This document shows positions 5,726 to 13,436 of a stretch of 14,597 nucleotides of DNA, piece after piece. The stretch spans positions 1 to 14,597 of the forward strand of contig CAMLKQ010000021.1 in NCBI GenBank assembly GCA_946480585.1, in the 5' to 3' direction. A program made the translations under genes and the position numbers. The stretch's first letter is position 1, and every line of letters begins with the position of its first letter. This DNA comes from an uncultured Kangiella sp. GTDB taxonomy: Bacteria; Pseudomonadota; Gammaproteobacteria; Enterobacterales; DSM-103792. The notes under the pieces are model-generated. The model did not search any database, was not told where the DNA came from, and was given only the letters and a program-made list of their open reading frames with translations.

Positions 5726-6505
5726 ATGGAGTTCTCGCTCAGCCAGATCGATGGCTGGCTCGCCAGCGTGATGTGGCCATTCTGTCGCATAGCCGGCTTG
5801 CTGACGGCAATGGCCATTTACGGCACCCGCAGCGTGCCGGCGCGGGTGCGCTTGCTGCTGGCGATCTTCATCACCGTAGCGGCTGCCCCGGTGTTGCCGG
5901 CGATGCCGGATGTGCCGTTGTTCTCTGGCGCCAGCTTCATAATCATCGCGCAGGAAATTGTCATCGGTCTGATGCTTGGTTTCATCAGCCGCTTGCTGCT
6001 GGAAGTGTTTGTGGTCGCCGGTCAGTTGGTGTCGCTGCAAACCGGTTTGGGTTTTGGCTCGCTGGTGGATCCGATGAATGGCGCCTCGGTGCCGTTGATC
6101 AGCCAAGCGTTTCTTATCATCGCAACGCTGCTTTTTCTCGCCTTTGATGGTCATCTGCTGTTCATCGAGTTGGTCGTCAAAAGCTTTCATACCGTGCCGG
6201 TCGCAACCGACAGTCTGGCGCGCATCGATTTTCTCGCCGTGGCGGAGTGGGGCAGCTGGCTGTTTGCCGGCGGCTTGCTGGTGTCGCTGGCGGCGGTGCT
6301 GGCGCTGCTGATGCTGAACCTGGCGTTTGGCGTGCTGACCCGTGCGGCGCCCCAGCTCAACCTGTTTGTGATTGGTTTTCCGGCCACGATGGTGGTCGGT
6401 TTCATTTTGCTCTGGCTGCTCAGTGGCGATTTGCTGCGTCACTTCGAGCGTGAGTTCGGTCAGGCGCGCGAATTTGCCTGCGCCCTGATCGGCACGTCGT
6501 GTTGA
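5726..6505 (+). CDS. fliR: Flagellar export gate protein FliR
   Basis: FliR completes the FliP-FliQ-FliR gate as its single structurally distinct subunit and contacts FlhB. The 259-residue product is almost entirely hydrophobic, with about six membrane segments. Recognisable family features are WPFCRIAGLLTAMAIYGTRSVPARVRL near the start (about 17-43), the GLGFGSLVDPMNG segment (about 108-120), and the LTRAAPQLNLFVIGFP motif (about 206-221). ATG 5726 has AGGA eight bases upstream and follows the fliQ stop closely. An upstream in-frame extension from 5642 lies inside fliQ and is not needed. The flhB start lies 17 bases after the stop. Confidence 0.97.
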   Translation: MEFSLSQIDGWLASVMWPFCRIAGLLTAMAIYGTRSVPARVRLLLAIFITVAAAPVLPAMPDVPLFSGASFIIIAQEIVIGLMLGFISRLLLEVFVVAGQLVSLQTGLGFGSLVDPMNGASVPLISQAFLIIATLLFLAFDGHLLFIELVVKSFHTVPVATDSLARIDFLAVAEWGSWLFAGGLLVSLAAVLALLMLNLAFGVLTRAAPQLNLFVIGFPATMVVGFILLWLLSGDLLRHFEREFGQAREFACALIGTSC

Positions 6506-6522
6506 TTCGGTTGAGGTGACAG

Positions 6523-7644
6523 ATGGCCGAAAACGACACCGGCGAACGCACAGAAGAGGCCACACCCCGAAGGCGCGAGGAAGCGCGCAAGAAAGGTCAG
6601 GTCGTACGCTCGCGCGAACTGGTCACCGCTGCAATCACCATTGGCGGCGCTGCTGGCGTTTGGTTGCTCGGCGGCGATCTGGCGATGGAAATGGAGCAGT
6701 TGACGCGTGGTGTGTTCACCCAAGCCGGTGAGGGCATTGATACGCCAAGCCGAATGGTGGCGGCATTCGGTGAAGCGGCATTGATGGCGCTGTTGGCGTC
6801 GATGCCGATTCTGTTGCTGTTGTGGGTTTTGGGGCTTGCTTCGTCAATCGCCGTTGGTGGCCTCAGCTTTTCTGCCGAAGCCTTGCAGCCGAAATTTGAT
6901 CGGCTGTCGCCGGCGAAAGGGTTGGGCCGGATGTTCGGCGTGCAGGCGCTGATCGAGCTGGTCAAGGCGGCCGGCAAATTCATTGTGCTGGGGCTGGTCG
7001 TTGCGCTGATCCTGCAGCACTACACCGACGAGTTTTTGACGCTTGGCCGTGGCGGTGTGCGCGAAACCTTGACGCATGCGCTCGATCTGCTGGCGTTTAC
7101 CTTCCTGCTGGTGTCGCTGTCCTTGCTGATCATCGTCGCCATCGATCTGCCGTTTCAGCTCTGGAACTTCAAGCGTCAGCTCAAGATGAGCAAGCAGGAA
7201 GTGCGGGAAGAATACAAGGAGATGGAGGGCAAGCCGGAGGTCAAGGGCCGCATCCGTCGCCTGCAGCGCGAGCTGGCCCAGCGGCGAATGATGCAGAAAG
7301 TGCCGCAGGCCGACGTGGTTATCACCAACCCGGAACACTTTGCGGTCGCACTCAAATACGACCCGAACAAGCCGGGCGCGCCGGTGGTGCTCGCCAAAGG
7401 CGTCGACTTCATCGCCCTGCAAATCCGCCAGATCGCCAAGGCCAATGGTGTGCAAATCTTCGAGGCACCGCCGTTGGCACGGGCTTTGTATCACACCACG
7501 GAACTGGATCGGGAAATCCCGGAAGGCTTGTACCTCGCGGTCGCGCAAGTGCTGGCGTATGTGTTCTCGCTGCGTCAGTTTGGCGCCGCCTACAACCGGC
7601 CGCCGCCGCGGGATTATCCGATTCCGGACGAGTACCGGTACTGA
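6523..7644 (+). CDS. flhB: Flagellar export switch protein FlhB
   Basis: FlhB is the export-gate protein that changes substrate specificity from rod/hook to filament after autocleavage and contact with FliK. The 373-residue product has the family N terminus (TGERTEEATPRRREEARKKG), four membrane helices within about 35-215, and a cytoplasmic domain from about 216. The autocleavage motif, normally Asn-Pro-Thr-His, reads Asn-Pro-Glu-His at residues 269-272 (bases 7327-7338). The position is the same as in Salmonella FlhB. The catalytic Asn, the Pro at the cut and the His are kept, so cleavage is still expected, but the third residue differs. The C terminus ends in a Pro-rich tail (NRPPPRDYPIPDEYRY). 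GAGGTG upstream of ATG 6523 supports the start. Identity as FlhB rather than a virulence YscU homologue follows from its flagellar neighbours. Confidence 0.97.
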   Translation: MAENDTGERTEEATPRRREEARKKGQVVRSRELVTAAITIGGAAGVWLLGGDLAMEMEQLTRGVFTQAGEGIDTPSRMVAAFGEAALMALLASMPILLLLWVLGLASSIAVGGLSFSAEALQPKFDRLSPAKGLGRMFGVQALIELVKAAGKFIVLGLVVALILQHYTDEFLTLGRGGVRETLTHALDLLAFTFLLVSLSLLIIVAIDLPFQLWNFKRQLKMSKQEVREEYKEMEGKPEVKGRIRRLQRELAQRRMMQKVPQADVVITNPEHFAVALKYDPNKPGAPVVLAKGVDFIALQIRQIAKANGVQIFEAPPLARALYHTTELDREIPEGLYLAVAQVLAYVFSLRQFGAAYNRPPPRDYPIPDEYRY

Positions 7645-7688
7645 TGCCGTCACACCGTTGCGGGGCGTCGTTTTGAGGAGAGTGGACC

Positions 7689-9773
7689 ATGGCTGACGCT
7701 GCAGTTGTTCCAAGCGTCCGGCGTATAAACCTGGCGGGCATCGGCACGCCGGCGGTGGTGCTGCTCATCCTCGCGATGATGACCTTGCCGTTGCCTCCGC
7801 TGGCGCTGGACGTGCTGTTCTCGTTCAACATTGCGATTTCCCTGATCGTAATGTTCGTCGCCGTGTATGTGCTGCGGCCACTCGATTTTGCGGCGTTTCC
7901 GACCGTGCTGCTGGTGGCAACCCTGATGCGGCTGGCGCTCAACGTCGGCTCGACCCGGGTCGTGCTGATGGAAGGTCACAACGGCCCGGGCGCTGCCGGC
8001 GCGGTCATTGAATCGTTTGGTTCGGTGCTGGTCGGCGGCAATTACGCGGTGGGTATTGTCGTCTTCGCGATCTTCGTCATCATCAACTTCGTCGTCATCA
8101 CCAAGGGTGCCGGCCGGATTTCCGAAGTCAGCGCGCGGTTTACCTTGGACGCGATGCCGGGCAAGCAGATGGCCATCGATGCCGATCTGAATGCCGGTCT
8201 CATCAATCAGGACGAAGCCAGAACCCGGCGGGCGGAAGTGTCGCAGGAAGCGGATTTCTATGGTTCGATGGACGGTGCCTCGAAGTTTGTCCGTGGCGAT
8301 GCCATCGCCGGCATTCTGGTGCTGTTCATCAACCTGCTGGGTGGCATTGCCATTGGCACACTGCAGCATGATTTGCCGATGGCTGATGCCGCCCGCTATT
8401 ACGCCTTGCTGACCATCGGTGACGGTTTGGTCGCGCAGATCCCGGCGCTGTTGCTGTCGACTTCTGCTGCCATCATGGTGACCCGGCAGAACAGCAGTCA
8501 GGACATGGCAGGGCAAATGATGTCGCAGATGTTCCGCGAGCCGCGGGCACTGGAAATCACCGGCTATGTGTTGGTCACCATGGGCCTTGTACCGGGCATG
8601 CCGCATCTGGCATTCCTGTCACTCGGTGGTGTCTGCATCGCCCTTGCCCGGATGCTGAAGAAGAAGCAGGCGCAAGCCCAGTTGCTGCAGAAAGTTGCAG
8701 CAGCGCAGCCGGCGCCGGTAGCGCAACCGGCTGAACTGAAAGAGCTCGGCTGGGACGATGTGGCGCAAGTTGATCCGATCGGACTCGAAGTCGGTTATCG
8801 GCTGATTCCGCTGGTCGACAAGGCCCAGGATGGCAAGCTGATGGCGCGCATCAAGGGCGTGCGCAAAAAGCTGTCGCAGGATCTCGGTTTTCTGGTGCCG
8901 CCGGTGCACATCCGCGACAACCTCGATCTGTCTCCCAGCGGTTATCGCATCACGCTGATGGGTGTGAACATTGGCGAAGCCGACATCTTTGTCGACCGTG
9001 AACTGGCCATCAATCCGGGCCAGGTGTTCGGCGAACTGCAGGGCGCAACCACCAAAGACCCGGCGTTTGGTTTGCCGGCCGTCTGGATCGATCGCAATAC
9101 CCGCGAACATGCCCAGGCATTGGGTTACACCGTGGTCGATGCGTCCACCGTGGTGGCCACGCACCTGTCGCAGATTCTGCAAACCCATTCGGCGGAATTG
9201 CTCGGCCACGAAGAGGTCGAGCAGTTGTTGAAGCAGCTGGCGAAATCGGCACCGAAACTGGTCGAGCAGCTGACGCCGCAGGCGCTGCCGCTGTCGATCG
9301 TCGTGCGTGTCCTGCAAAACCTGCTGCGCGAACAGGTGCCCATCCGCGATCTGCGCACCATCGCCGAAACCCTGATCGAACACAGCGCGCGGACCCAGGA
9401 CACGATCGCGCTGACGGCGGCCTGCCGGGTTGCGCTGGCGCGTTTGATCGTCCAGAACATCAACGGCTTGGCGCCGGAGTTGCCGGTGATCACGCTGGAG
9501 CCGTCGCTGGAGCAATTGCTGCAAAAATCGCTGCAAGTGGCAGGCGACGAAGGCGCGATCGAGCCGGGGCTGGCCGAGCGCCTGCAACGCTCCTTGCTCG
9601 ATGCCGGTCAGCGTCAGGAAATGGCGGGGCAGCCGTCGGTATTGTTGACTTCGCCGGGACTGCGGCCAACGCTGGCGCGTTTTGCCCGCTTTGTCAGCCC
9701 CGGTATGCACGTGCTGTCGTATCAGGAAATTCCGGAAAACAAACAAGTGAAAATCGTTGCGACGGTCGGTTGA
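7689..9773 (+). CDS. flhA: Flagellar export gate protein FlhA
   Basis: FlhA forms the nonameric ring of the export apparatus. It couples proton flow to export, and its cytoplasmic domain docks chaperone-substrate complexes. The 694-residue length is typical. The N-terminal half has about eight membrane helices. The FHIPEP signature lies in the cytoplasmic loop at about 143-170 (RISEVSARFTLDAMPGKQ, then AIDADLNAG with the Asp residues implicated in proton use). After a Lys/Ala/Gln/Pro-rich linker at about 320-345, the cytoplasmic domain runs to the C terminus, including VPPVHIRDNLDLSPSGYRI and QALPLSIVVRVLQNLLRE. GAGGAGAG about seven bases before ATG 7689 supports the start. Gaps of 44 bases upstream and 49 downstream show no sigma-54 or terminator signal, so it is probably cotranscribed with flhB and flhF. 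Confidence 0.98.
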   Translation: MADAAVVPSVRRINLAGIGTPAVVLLILAMMTLPLPPLALDVLFSFNIAISLIVMFVAVYVLRPLDFAAFPTVLLVATLMRLALNVGSTRVVLMEGHNGPGAAGAVIESFGSVLVGGNYAVGIVVFAIFVIINFVVITKGAGRISEVSARFTLDAMPGKQMAIDADLNAGLINQDEARTRRAEVSQEADFYGSMDGASKFVRGDAIAGILVLFINLLGGIAIGTLQHDLPMADAARYYALLTIGDGLVAQIPALLLSTSAAIMVTRQNSSQDMAGQMMSQMFREPRALEITGYVLVTMGLVPGMPHLAFLSLGGVCIALARMLKKKQAQAQLLQKVAAAQPAPVAQPAELKELGWDDVAQVDPIGLEVGYRLIPLVDKAQDGKLMARIKGVRKKLSQDLGFLVPPVHIRDNLDLSPSGYRITLMGVNIGEADIFVDRELAINPGQVFGELQGATTKDPAFGLPAVWIDRNTREHAQALGYTVVDASTVVATHLSQILQTHSAELLGHEEVEQLLKQLAKSAPKLVEQLTPQALPLSIVVRVLQNLLREQVPIRDLRTIAETLIEHSARTQDTIALTAACRVALARLIVQNINGLAPELPVITLEPSLEQLLQKSLQVAGDEGAIEPGLAERLQRSLLDAGQRQEMAGQPSVLLTSPGLRPTLARFARFVSPGMHVLSYQEIPENKQVKIVATVG

Positions 9774-9786
9774 CCGGCGCTCGGCA

Positions 9787-9804
9787 AGGCAGGCGATCCT
9801 GCCT
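9787..9804 (+). other. Hairpin in the flhA-flhF gap
   Basis: AGGCAGG (9787-9793) pairs perfectly with CCTGCCT (9798-9804) around the loop CGAT, just upstream of the flhF ribosome binding site (GGGAG, 9809-9813). No T run follows on either strand, so it is not an intrinsic terminator. It could mark an RNA processing or stability site or influence flhF translation. Confidence 0.45.
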
Positions 9805-9822
9805 GAACGGGAGTAAAGCACC

Positions 9823-11394
9823 ATGCAAATTCGTCGCTTCTTTGCCAAGGACATGCGCAGCGCGCTGGCCGATGTCAGCCGCGAACTCGGTCCGGATGCC
9901 GCGATTCTGTCGAGCCGGCAAATCGGTGGCGGCGTCGAGCTGTTGGCGGCGATTGATTACGACCCGTCGGTGCTGGCGGCGCCCGCCAGTCGCAGTAGCC
10001 GAGATGACGAGCTCGGCGCTGAAGCCCGAGCAACAACGCGCGAACCGGAGCGCGTGAATCCGCGCGAGGCATGGCGCTCTGCCAGTGCGCAGGACGCAGG
10101 TTTTGATCGGGACAGTGAACGTTCGTCGGTTGGCGCGCGTCGTCCGGCGGCCACGTCGTCCGCAGCGGGCAAGAACCCGAAAGGCGCGGGGTTTGATGCT
10201 ATCGCCGACGATTTGATTGCCCGCGCCGCACTCGGCAATCGCCCGGCGGCATCTGCATCAAAATCGGCAGCAAAACCGGCGACAAAATCAGCGGCGACCT
10301 CGGCGCCAGAGTCGCGCCGGTTTGCCGAGGCGGCGTCGGCAGATGCCTCGATCTTTGCCCGTGCAACGGATGCCGATACCAGCGAGCGTGCGTCACACCA
10401 GACCGGTGTGGATCCGTACGAGCGGCAAAGCCTGCAGTCGAACTGGGCCGGTCCCGGTTTGCAGGATTTGAAGGAGGAGGTGCGCCAGCTGCGCGGCCTG
10501 ATGCAGGAACAGTTGCAGGGGCTGGCTTGGCGCGAGCTGAAACAGCGCCAGCCGCTGCGGGCGATGCTGACCAAACGGCTGGCCCTGCTGGAGCTGTCGC
10601 CGCGGCTGCGTGACCATTACGCCGGTGCCGAAGGCCGCGATGTCGAGCAGGCCTTGGCAACGGCGCTCGCCAACATTACCCGCGATATCGTCAACGGCGA
10701 CGACGCCATGCTCGACAACGGCGGCATCTATGCCTTTGTCGGTGCCACCGGGGTCGGCAAGACCACCACCATCGCCAAGCTGGCGGCCCGCTTTGCATTG
10801 CGCCATGGCCCGGGCAGCATCGCGCTGATCAGCACCGACAGTTACCGGATCGCCGGCCATGATCAGCTGGCAACTTATGCCCGCTTGATTGGCTGCGCCA
10901 TCCGCACCGCCGATAACGCGAGCTCGCTACAGGACGCGCTGGACAGTTTTGTCGACCGCCGGCTGATCCTGATCGACACCGCCGGCATGAGCCAGCGCGA
11001 CACCCGGCTGGCCGGTCAGCTGGCAGCGCTGGCCAGCAGCCGTTACCCGATCAAGCAGCTGCTGGTGCTGTCGGCCACCTCGCAGCGGGCCATTTTGCAG
11101 GAAAGCATCAAGCAGTTCGGCCAGCGCCGTGTGCATGGCGCAATCTTGACTAAACTGGATGAAACGACCTCGCTCGGGGCGGTCTTGTCGGTGCTGCTCG
11201 ACAGCCGGCTGCCGTTGATGGCGAGCTGTGATGGCCAGCGGGTACCGGAAGATTTGCGCTCGCTGCGCGGCGCACAGTTGGTGGACCGGGCGTTGAAACT
11301 GGCGGAGCAGTTCCGCGAAAGCCCGGACGAATGGCTGCTTGCGCAGGAGTTGCCGGCGCATACACGCAAGGCGTCTGCACATGCTGGGATTTGA
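9823..11394 (+). CDS. flhF: Flagellar placement GTPase FlhF
   Basis: FlhF is an SRP-family GTPase that marks the cell pole where the flagellum is built and recruits early basal body parts. The product has 523 residues, longer than many FlhF proteins. The N-terminal basic domain is typical (MQIRRFFAKDMRSALADV, residues 1-18, and ELGPDAAILSSR). Residues about 50-205 form a low-complexity linker rich in Ala, Ser, Arg and Lys (for example KSAAKPATKSAATSAP). The NG domain follows from about 210. It has P-loop GATGVGKTTT from residue 307, the DTAG box at 385, and the guanine-specificity motif TKLDE at 443-447. Polar localisation, and hence polar flagella, is inferred from the presence of FlhF and FlhG. 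The gene overlaps flhG by 14 bases, coupling the positive and negative regulators. Confidence 0.97.
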   Translation: MQIRRFFAKDMRSALADVSRELGPDAAILSSRQIGGGVELLAAIDYDPSVLAAPASRSSRDDELGAEARATTREPERVNPREAWRSASAQDAGFDRDSERSSVGARRPAATSSAAGKNPKGAGFDAIADDLIARAALGNRPAASASKSAAKPATKSAATSAPESRRFAEAASADASIFARATDADTSERASHQTGVDPYERQSLQSNWAGPGLQDLKEEVRQLRGLMQEQLQGLAWRELKQRQPLRAMLTKRLALLELSPRLRDHYAGAEGRDVEQALATALANITRDIVNGDDAMLDNGGIYAFVGATGVGKTTTIAKLAARFALRHGPGSIALISTDSYRIAGHDQLATYARLIGCAIRTADNASSLQDALDSFVDRRLILIDTAGMSQRDTRLAGQLAALASSRYPIKQLLVLSATSQRAILQESIKQFGQRRVHGAILTKLDETTSLGAVLSVLLDSRLPLMASCDGQRVPEDLRSLRGAQLVDRALKLAEQFRESPDEWLLAQELPAHTRKASAHAGI

Positions 11395-12280
11395 TTTCTC
11401 ACAGGGCCTGGATCAGGCCTCGGGGTTACGGCGGATGACACAGGCACGGCCGGTCAAGGTGATTTCGGTTACCGGCGGCAAAGGCGGGGTAGGCAAGACC
11501 AGCGTCACGGTCAATCTGGCCGTGGCTCTGGCCGAGCAAGGCCATGCCGTCATGGTGCTGGACGCCGACCTCGGCCTCGCCAACATCGACGTGATGCTTG
11601 GCCTGCATGCCGACCGCAACCTGTCCCATGTCATCAGCGGCGAATGTGACATTCCGGACATCCTGCTCGACGGCCCCGGTGGCATCAAGATTGTGCCGGC
11701 CTCCAGCGGCACCCAGGCCATGGCCCAGCTGAGTCCGGCCGAACATGCCGGGCTCATTCGTGCGTTCAGCCAGATTGGCCAGCAGATCGATTACTTATTG
11801 ATCGACACCGCCGCCGGCATCTCCGACACCGTGATCAGTTTCACCCAGGCTTCGCAGGAAGTGCTGTTCGTGGTCTGTGACGAACCGACCTCGCTGACCG
11901 ATGCCTACGCGCTGATGAAGATCCTCAACCGCGACCACAAGATGAGCCGGTTCCGGCTGCTGGCCAACATGGTGCGCAGCCCGCAGGAAGGGCGCGATCT
12001 GTACGCCAAGCTGACCCGGGTCACCGACAAGTATCTCGATGTCACACTCGATTACGTCGGCGCCATTCCGTTTGATGAAAATGTCCGCAAGGCCATCCGC
12101 AAACAAAGGCCGGTGGTGGATGCGTTTCCACGTTCGCCCGCCGCGCTGGCCTATCGGCAAGTGGTGCGGAAAGTGGAGGCCTGGCCGGTGCCACGCGTGC
12201 CCGGTGGCCATATCGAATTTTTCATGGAGCGACTGGTGCAGATGTCCGACACCGTCGCGTTGCAAGAAACAGGTAACTGA
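11381..12280 (+). CDS. flhG: Flagellar number regulator FlhG/FleN, MinD-like ATPase
   Basis: FlhG (FleN in Pseudomonas) is a MinD/ParA-type ATPase that limits flagellar number. It does so by acting on FlhF and, in Pseudomonas-like bacteria, by restraining the master activator FleQ. The 299-residue product begins with the motif DQASGLRRM (11-19), matching the DQAxxLR element known to stimulate the FlhF GTPase. The deviant Walker A KGGVGKTS spans 34-41 with the signature Lys, DADLGLANID is at 61-70, and LLIDTAAGI is the Walker B-like strand. A C-terminal amphipathic stretch (HIEFFMERL) could serve as the membrane-targeting sequence. ATG 11381 lies inside the flhF end and is preferred over an upstream in-frame extension because it restores the normal N terminus. 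Its stop codon shares one base with the fliA start. Confidence 0.97.
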   Translation: MLGFDFSQGLDQASGLRRMTQARPVKVISVTGGKGGVGKTSVTVNLAVALAEQGHAVMVLDADLGLANIDVMLGLHADRNLSHVISGECDIPDILLDGPGGIKIVPASSGTQAMAQLSPAEHAGLIRAFSQIGQQIDYLLIDTAAGISDTVISFTQASQEVLFVVCDEPTSLTDAYALMKILNRDHKMSRFRLLANMVRSPQEGRDLYAKLTRVTDKYLDVTLDYVGAIPFDENVRKAIRKQRPVVDAFPRSPAALAYRQVVRKVEAWPVPRVPGGHIEFFMERLVQMSDTVALQETGN

Positions 12281-12996
12281 TGTACGCCGCGGTCATGTAT
12301 CAGACAGAGCAGAGTCCTGAGCAGTTGCTGACCCAGTACACCCCACTGGTCAAGCGCATTGCCCACCATTTGCTCGCCCGCTTGCCCGCCAATGTCCAGC
12401 TTGATGATCTGATGCAGGCCGGCATGATCGGTCTGCTCGATGCTGCCCGCAAATACGACTTCAGCAAGGGCGCCAGCTTTGAAACCTTTGTCGGCATCCG
12501 GATCCGCGGCGCCATGCTGGACGAAGTCCGCCGCAACGACTGGTTGCCGCGTTCCGTGCACCGCAACGGCCGGCGTATTGCCGAAGCGACCAAGGCAGTC
12601 GAACAGCGCTTGGGTCGTGACGCCCGTGACAGTGAAATTGCCGCCGAGATGGGCATCAGCCTGAATGATTTTCAGGCCATGCTGGCCGACAGCAGCACCG
12701 GCGGCGTCTATGGTTTTGATGACGTCGGTCTGACCGACGATGTGTTGGCGCAGCAGGAAGGTGGCCATGTTCCGGGGCCCGAGGCCGGCGTCCATGATGC
12801 CGGATTCCGTCAGGCGCTCGCCGAGGCGATCAGCCAGCTACCCGAGCGGGAAAGACTGGTACTCGCGCTATACTACGACGAGGAAATGAACCTGAAGGAA
12901 ATCGGGGCGGTTTTGGGGGTCAGTGAGTCGCGCGTCTGCCAGATCAGCAACCAGGCCATGGCCCGGTTGCGCGGCCGACTGCGCGATTGGCATTGA
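12280..12996 (+). CDS. fliA: Flagellar sigma factor FliA (sigma-28)
   Basis: FliA directs RNA polymerase to late flagellar and chemotaxis promoters and is held inactive by FlgM until the hook is finished. The 238-residue product shows sigma region 2 at about 20-87 (LDDLMQAGMIGLLDAARKYD and FETFVGIRIRGAMLDEVR), region 3 at about 95-170, and region 4 at about 180-234. The helix-turn-helix is MNLKEIGAVLGVSESRVCQI. ATG 12280 overlaps the flhG stop as TGATG and is followed five codons later by a second in-frame ATG at 12295. The second gives a start (MYQTEQSPEQLL) closer to some homologues, so the true start may be either. AGG about eight bases before ATG 12280 is a modest ribosome site. Confidence 0.97.
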   Translation: MYAAVMYQTEQSPEQLLTQYTPLVKRIAHHLLARLPANVQLDDLMQAGMIGLLDAARKYDFSKGASFETFVGIRIRGAMLDEVRRNDWLPRSVHRNGRRIAEATKAVEQRLGRDARDSEIAAEMGISLNDFQAMLADSSTGGVYGFDDVGLTDDVLAQQEGGHVPGPEAGVHDAGFRQALAEAISQLPERERLVLALYYDEEMNLKEIGAVLGVSESRVCQISNQAMARLRGRLRDWH

Positions 12997-13029
12997 GATC
13001 CAAGTAATTTTTGTTTTTGAGGGCGGACA

Positions 13030-13419
13030 ATGGCTTTGGACAAGAACATGAAGATCCTCATCGTCGATGACTTTTCGACCATGAGACGCATCATCAAGAA
13101 CCTGCTGCGGGATTTGGGTTTCACCAATACCCAGGAGGCAGACGATGGCGCAACGGCATTGCCGATGCTGCAAAACGGCAACTTTGACTTCCTGATCACG
13201 GACTGGAACATGCCCGGCATGCAGGGCATTGATCTGCTCAAAACCGTGCGCGCCGATCCGAACCTGAACACCTTACCGGTGCTGATGGTGACGGCAGAAG
13301 CGAAGCGCGAGCAGATCGTCGAAGCGGCGCAATCAGGTGTCAACGGCTACATCGTCAAACCTTTCACGGCGCAGACGCTGGAAGAAAAAATCAACAAGAT
13401 TTTTGAGCGGATCGGCTGA
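13030..13419 (+). CDS. cheY: Chemotaxis response regulator CheY
   Basis: CheY is phosphorylated by CheA and then binds FliM to switch the direction of rotation. The 129-residue product is a lone receiver domain. The acidic pocket is Asp13 and Asp14, the phosphorylation site Asp58 is within [10 protein letters not shown], and the switch residues are Thr88, Tyr107 and Lys110. These correspond one to one with the E. coli set, shifted by one. A small basic start (MALDKNMK) precedes the first strand. GAGGG lies about seven bases before ATG 13030. The 33-base gap after fliA holds an A/T-rich stretch but no clear promoter or terminator, so it is probably read from the fliA transcript. cheZ follows after 17 bases. 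Confidence 0.98.
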   Translation: MALDKNMKILIVDDFSTMRRIIKNLLRDLGFTNTQEADDGATALPMLQNGNFDFLITDWNMPGMQGIDLLKTVRADPNLNTLPVLMVTAEAKREQIVEAAQSGVNGYIVKPFTAQTLEEKINKIFERIG

Positions 13420-13436
13420 GCCCCGGGAGGGTTGGC

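Noticed and set aside
5555..6565. Long minus-strand open frame (336 codons) opposite fliQ, fliR and flhB
   Set aside because: Its translation is dominated by Gln, His, Arg and Asp, as expected from reading hydrophobic membrane-protein codons backwards. It has no recognisable domain and lies over well-supported genes.
12987..13012. TTGG/CCAA stem followed by a T run after fliA
   Set aside because: Only four pairs with a nine-base loop, too weak for an intrinsic terminator.
13005..13030. Sigma-28-like elements (TAATTTTT and GCGGACAA) before cheY
   Set aside because: The spacing is off, and the -10-like element overlaps the cheY start codon, so a transcript would begin inside the gene.
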